The notes under the pieces are model-generated. The model saw only the letters and a program-made list of their open reading frames with translations, was not told the DNA's origin and searched no databases. From the NCBI GenBank assembly GCA_947174735.1, contig CAMWKC010000095.1, forward strand, positions 1 through 7,813: 7,813 bases of DNA, in the 5' to 3' direction. Shown in pieces: positions 6,025-7,813 of the stretch. This stretch comes from an uncultured Porphyromonadaceae bacterium. GTDB lineage: Bacteria; Bacteroidota; Bacteroidia; Bacteroidales; Muribaculaceae. A program made the translations under genes and the position numbers. Within the stretch, counting starts at the first letter, position 1. Each line of letters starts with the position of its first letter.

Positions 6025-7089
6025 ATGCCACGAGCTACCATAAAAGACATAGCCAATGCTCTCACACTTTCTCCCTCGACTGTATCAAGAGCTTTGGCAG
6101 ACGATCCCAGCATTAATGCTGAGACACGCCGCCGTGTATCTGAGACAGCACGCCGTCTCGGGTACCGCCGTAATTCGCTCGCATCTTCACTACGGCGCGG
6201 CCGTACACAGTCAGTAGGATTGGTACTCAGCGAATTTACATCACCGTTCACCTGTGTTGTGGCCGAGGGCATATTACAATACATGTACCAGCGTGGCGTA
6301 CGTGTCATGTCGGCCAGCTCCTATTATGACCCGCAACGTGAGCTTTCACATCTTCAGATGATGGAACAGAGTATGGTAGACGGCATAATATTCCTTTTTT
6401 CCGACCCGGTGACCAATTATAACGAATTCCGGCGTCTGTCGGAATCAAGATTTCCTATGGTATTTATCGGCAGCTATCCGGACGGACTTCCGGTAGCGCG
6501 TATTACAGCCGATGTACGTAACCGTGCTTTCTTTCTATTCGATCATCTTCTTTATCAAGGTTACCGACGCATAGCTGTAATCGATACACCTCCGAATATC
6601 GGACTACCGGGAGAACTTATAGCTGCCTACCGGGATGCACTTGATAAATACCATCTCGATTTTGACCCCCGGCTGACAGGCACATCATTTCCCACTCCGG
6701 CCGACGGCATAGCGGTAGTAAATCATCTTGTCCGGGAAAAGATAGATTTCGACTGTATTGTCACATACGCTGATTATATGGCTGTAGGTATACTTATGCG
6801 ATTGCGCGAACTCGGTTTCAAGGTTCCTGAACAGGTAGCTATGGCTACCCTATACGGCACTCCGATGTCACGTCTCATTACTCCTCAGCTCACCACTATG
6901 GAGACCCCGCTGCTTGACATGGGCCGCTTGGCAGCACAAATGCTGCTTGACCAGATCGATTCACCCGATATGGCCCCGCAGCATCATTTTATAGACTTGC
7001 GCCTGAAAATACGTAGTTCAACAGTTGTAGGCAGCAGTTTCGAAACTCCCTTTCTTGTTCCGTGGGGTACGGGCCGCCCGACATCATGA
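6025..7089 (+). CDS. LacI/PurR-family transcriptional regulator
   Basis: This 354-residue DNA-binding regulator has an N-terminal helix-turn-helix (residues 4-24: TIKDIANALTLSPSTVSRAL) and the hinge region YRRNSLASSLRRG (47-59). The effector-binding domain of periplasmic-binding-protein type begins at QSVGLVL. The family binds palindromic operators as dimers, and small molecules, usually sugars or purines, control binding. The start is the ATG at 6025. An in-frame TTG at 5911 would add 38 residues but lies inside the promoter -7 element and the addition has no family resemblance. No carbohydrate or purine genes are nearby, so the ligand is unknown. Two operator-like palindromes about 290 bases upstream, between this gene and a divergent small RNA, suggest local control or autoregulation. 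The stop lies 5 bases from the stop of the convergent topA. Confidence 0.92.
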   Translation: MPRATIKDIANALTLSPSTVSRALADDPSINAETRRRVSETARRLGYRRNSLASSLRRGRTQSVGLVLSEFTSPFTCVVAEGILQYMYQRGVRVMSASSYYDPQRELSHLQMMEQSMVDGIIFLFSDPVTNYNEFRRLSESRFPMVFIGSYPDGLPVARITADVRNRAFFLFDHLLYQGYRRIAVIDTPPNIGLPGELIAAYRDALDKYHLDFDPRLTGTSFPTPADGIAVVNHLVREKIDFDCIVTYADYMAVGILMRLRELGFKVPEQVAMATLYGTPMSRLITPQLTTMETPLLDMGRLAAQMLLDQIDSPDMAPQHHFIDLRLKIRSSTVVGSSFETPFLVPWGTGRPTS

Positions 7090-7094
7090 ATCAA

Positions 7095-7813
7095 TCAATT
7101 TGCTTTTTTTACACGCCTGCGCCGTGCCGTTTTAGGCGCTGCATCCTGAGCCTCCATAAGAGCTTTTGCTTCTTCGAAAGTCAGGCTTGCCGGGTCAGTA
7201 CCTTTCGGTATTTTGTAATTCACAGTCTTTTTTGCACCTTCCGGTTTATAGCCTAAATAAGGTCCGTAGCGACCGTTCAGCACCTGCAGTCCCGGCATTT
7301 CGGCAAATTCCTTTATCTGTTTGTTAGCCGTCTCAGTCTGTTTCTGTTCTATAAGTTCAAGTGCTTCCTCGAGAGTGATAGTCTGCGGAGCCATATCTTT
7401 CGGTATCGAAGCGTAAGTTTTTCCTAACTGAACATACGGTCCGTAACGCCCTATTGCAGCCTTTACAGGTTGTCCTTCTACAGTACCTAACACTCGCGGA
7501 AGCTCAAAGAGTTTAAGAGCCTCTTCAAGAGTAAGTGTAGCTACACTCTGACCTTCAAAAAGACTGGCGAACAAAGGCTTTTCCTCATCGGCAGCATCAC
7601 CTATCTGGACCACCGGACCGTAACGTCCTATCTTGACTGATACCGGACTCCCGCTCACAGGGTCAGTTCCCAAAATACGTTCACCGACCTTATGCTCCAG
7701 ACGCATGGAGTCTATACGTTCTATGTCGGGATGAAAATCACCGTAAAACTCCCCTATCTCATCCTGCCAGCCCAGTTTACCCTCAGCTATATCATCGAAC
7801 TTCTCCTCTACCT
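7095..7813 (-). CDS. topA: DNA topoisomerase I, C-terminal part (5' end outside window)
   Basis: This is the C-terminal 238 residues of type IA topoisomerase, which relaxes negative supercoils. The visible part starts near the end of the catalytic region (VEEKFDDIAEG, then a W-containing helix and FYGDFHPDIE). Three topoisomerase C-terminal repeats follow, each with a GRYGP core and a later T-[LIF]-x-EEA motif. They are GRYGPVVQIG with TLEEAL, GRYGPYVQLG with TLEEAL, and GRYGPYLGYK with TFEEAK. The protein ends in a basic tail (TARRRRVKKAN), probably for DNA contact. No zinc-finger cysteines are present in the visible portion. The frame is open to the window edge, so the ATG at about 7706 is internal. 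The stop is TGA (complement of 7095-7097). The catalytic tyrosine and Toprim domain lie outside the window. Confidence 0.93.
   Translation of the reverse strand, partial: VEEKFDDIAEGKLGWQDEIGEFYGDFHPDIERIDSMRLEHKVGERILGTDPVSGSPVSVKIGRYGPVVQIGDAADEEKPLFASLFEGQSVATLTLEEALKLFELPRVLGTVEGQPVKAAIGRYGPYVQLGKTYASIPKDMAPQTITLEEALELIEQKQTETANKQIKEFAEMPGLQVLNGRYGPYLGYKPEGAKKTVNYKIPKGTDPASLTFEEAKALMEAQDAAPKTARRRRVKKAN

Noticed and set aside
7104..7706. topA as a complete small gene from an ATG at 7706
   Set aside because: The frame continues to the window edge with residues typical of topoisomerase I, so this ATG is internal.

Overview
The window looks like a chromosomal core segment from a member of the Bacteroidales, probably a Muribaculaceae-like gut bacterium. 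Three intergenic sites match the Bacteroidetes sigma-ABfr promoter pattern (TTG, 19-20 bases, TAnnTTTG). Starts lack Shine-Dalgarno sequences. The ObgE acidic tail, the long YidC and the GRYGP-repeat TopA tail also fit this group. The family placement is inferred from sequence feel and has not been tested by a search.

Layout, left to right. (1) 1-1373, plus strand: the 3' part of obgE, then a PlsC/hemolysin-type acyltransferase with a TTG start. (2) 1363-5263, plus strand: a promoter overlapping the end of the acyltransferase gene opens a tight cluster of yidC (membrane protein insertase), a NapH-like membrane polyferredoxin and thyA (thymidylate synthase). Gaps are about 30 bases, so these three are probably co-transcribed. 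(3) 5264-6024, a non-coding region of about 760 bases that is the most interesting part. It holds a mirror-symmetric array of 9-bp units (10 forward, a 5-base spacer, 11 inverted). Next comes what looks like a complete minus-strand small RNA gene with consensus promoter, bulged 5' hairpin and 3' terminator. A pair of operator-like CG-centred palindromes follows, then the promoter of the next gene. (4) 6025-7089, plus strand: a LacI/PurR-family regulator. (5) 7095-7813, minus strand: the C-terminal part of topA, convergent with the regulator and separated by only 5 bases.

The protein genes are mostly housekeeping: GTPase/ribosome function, lipid acylation, membrane insertion, dTMP synthesis and DNA supercoiling. 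The unexplained parts are the non-coding block between thyA and the regulator, the orphan iron-sulfur membrane protein, and an extra region of about 100 residues in YidC.
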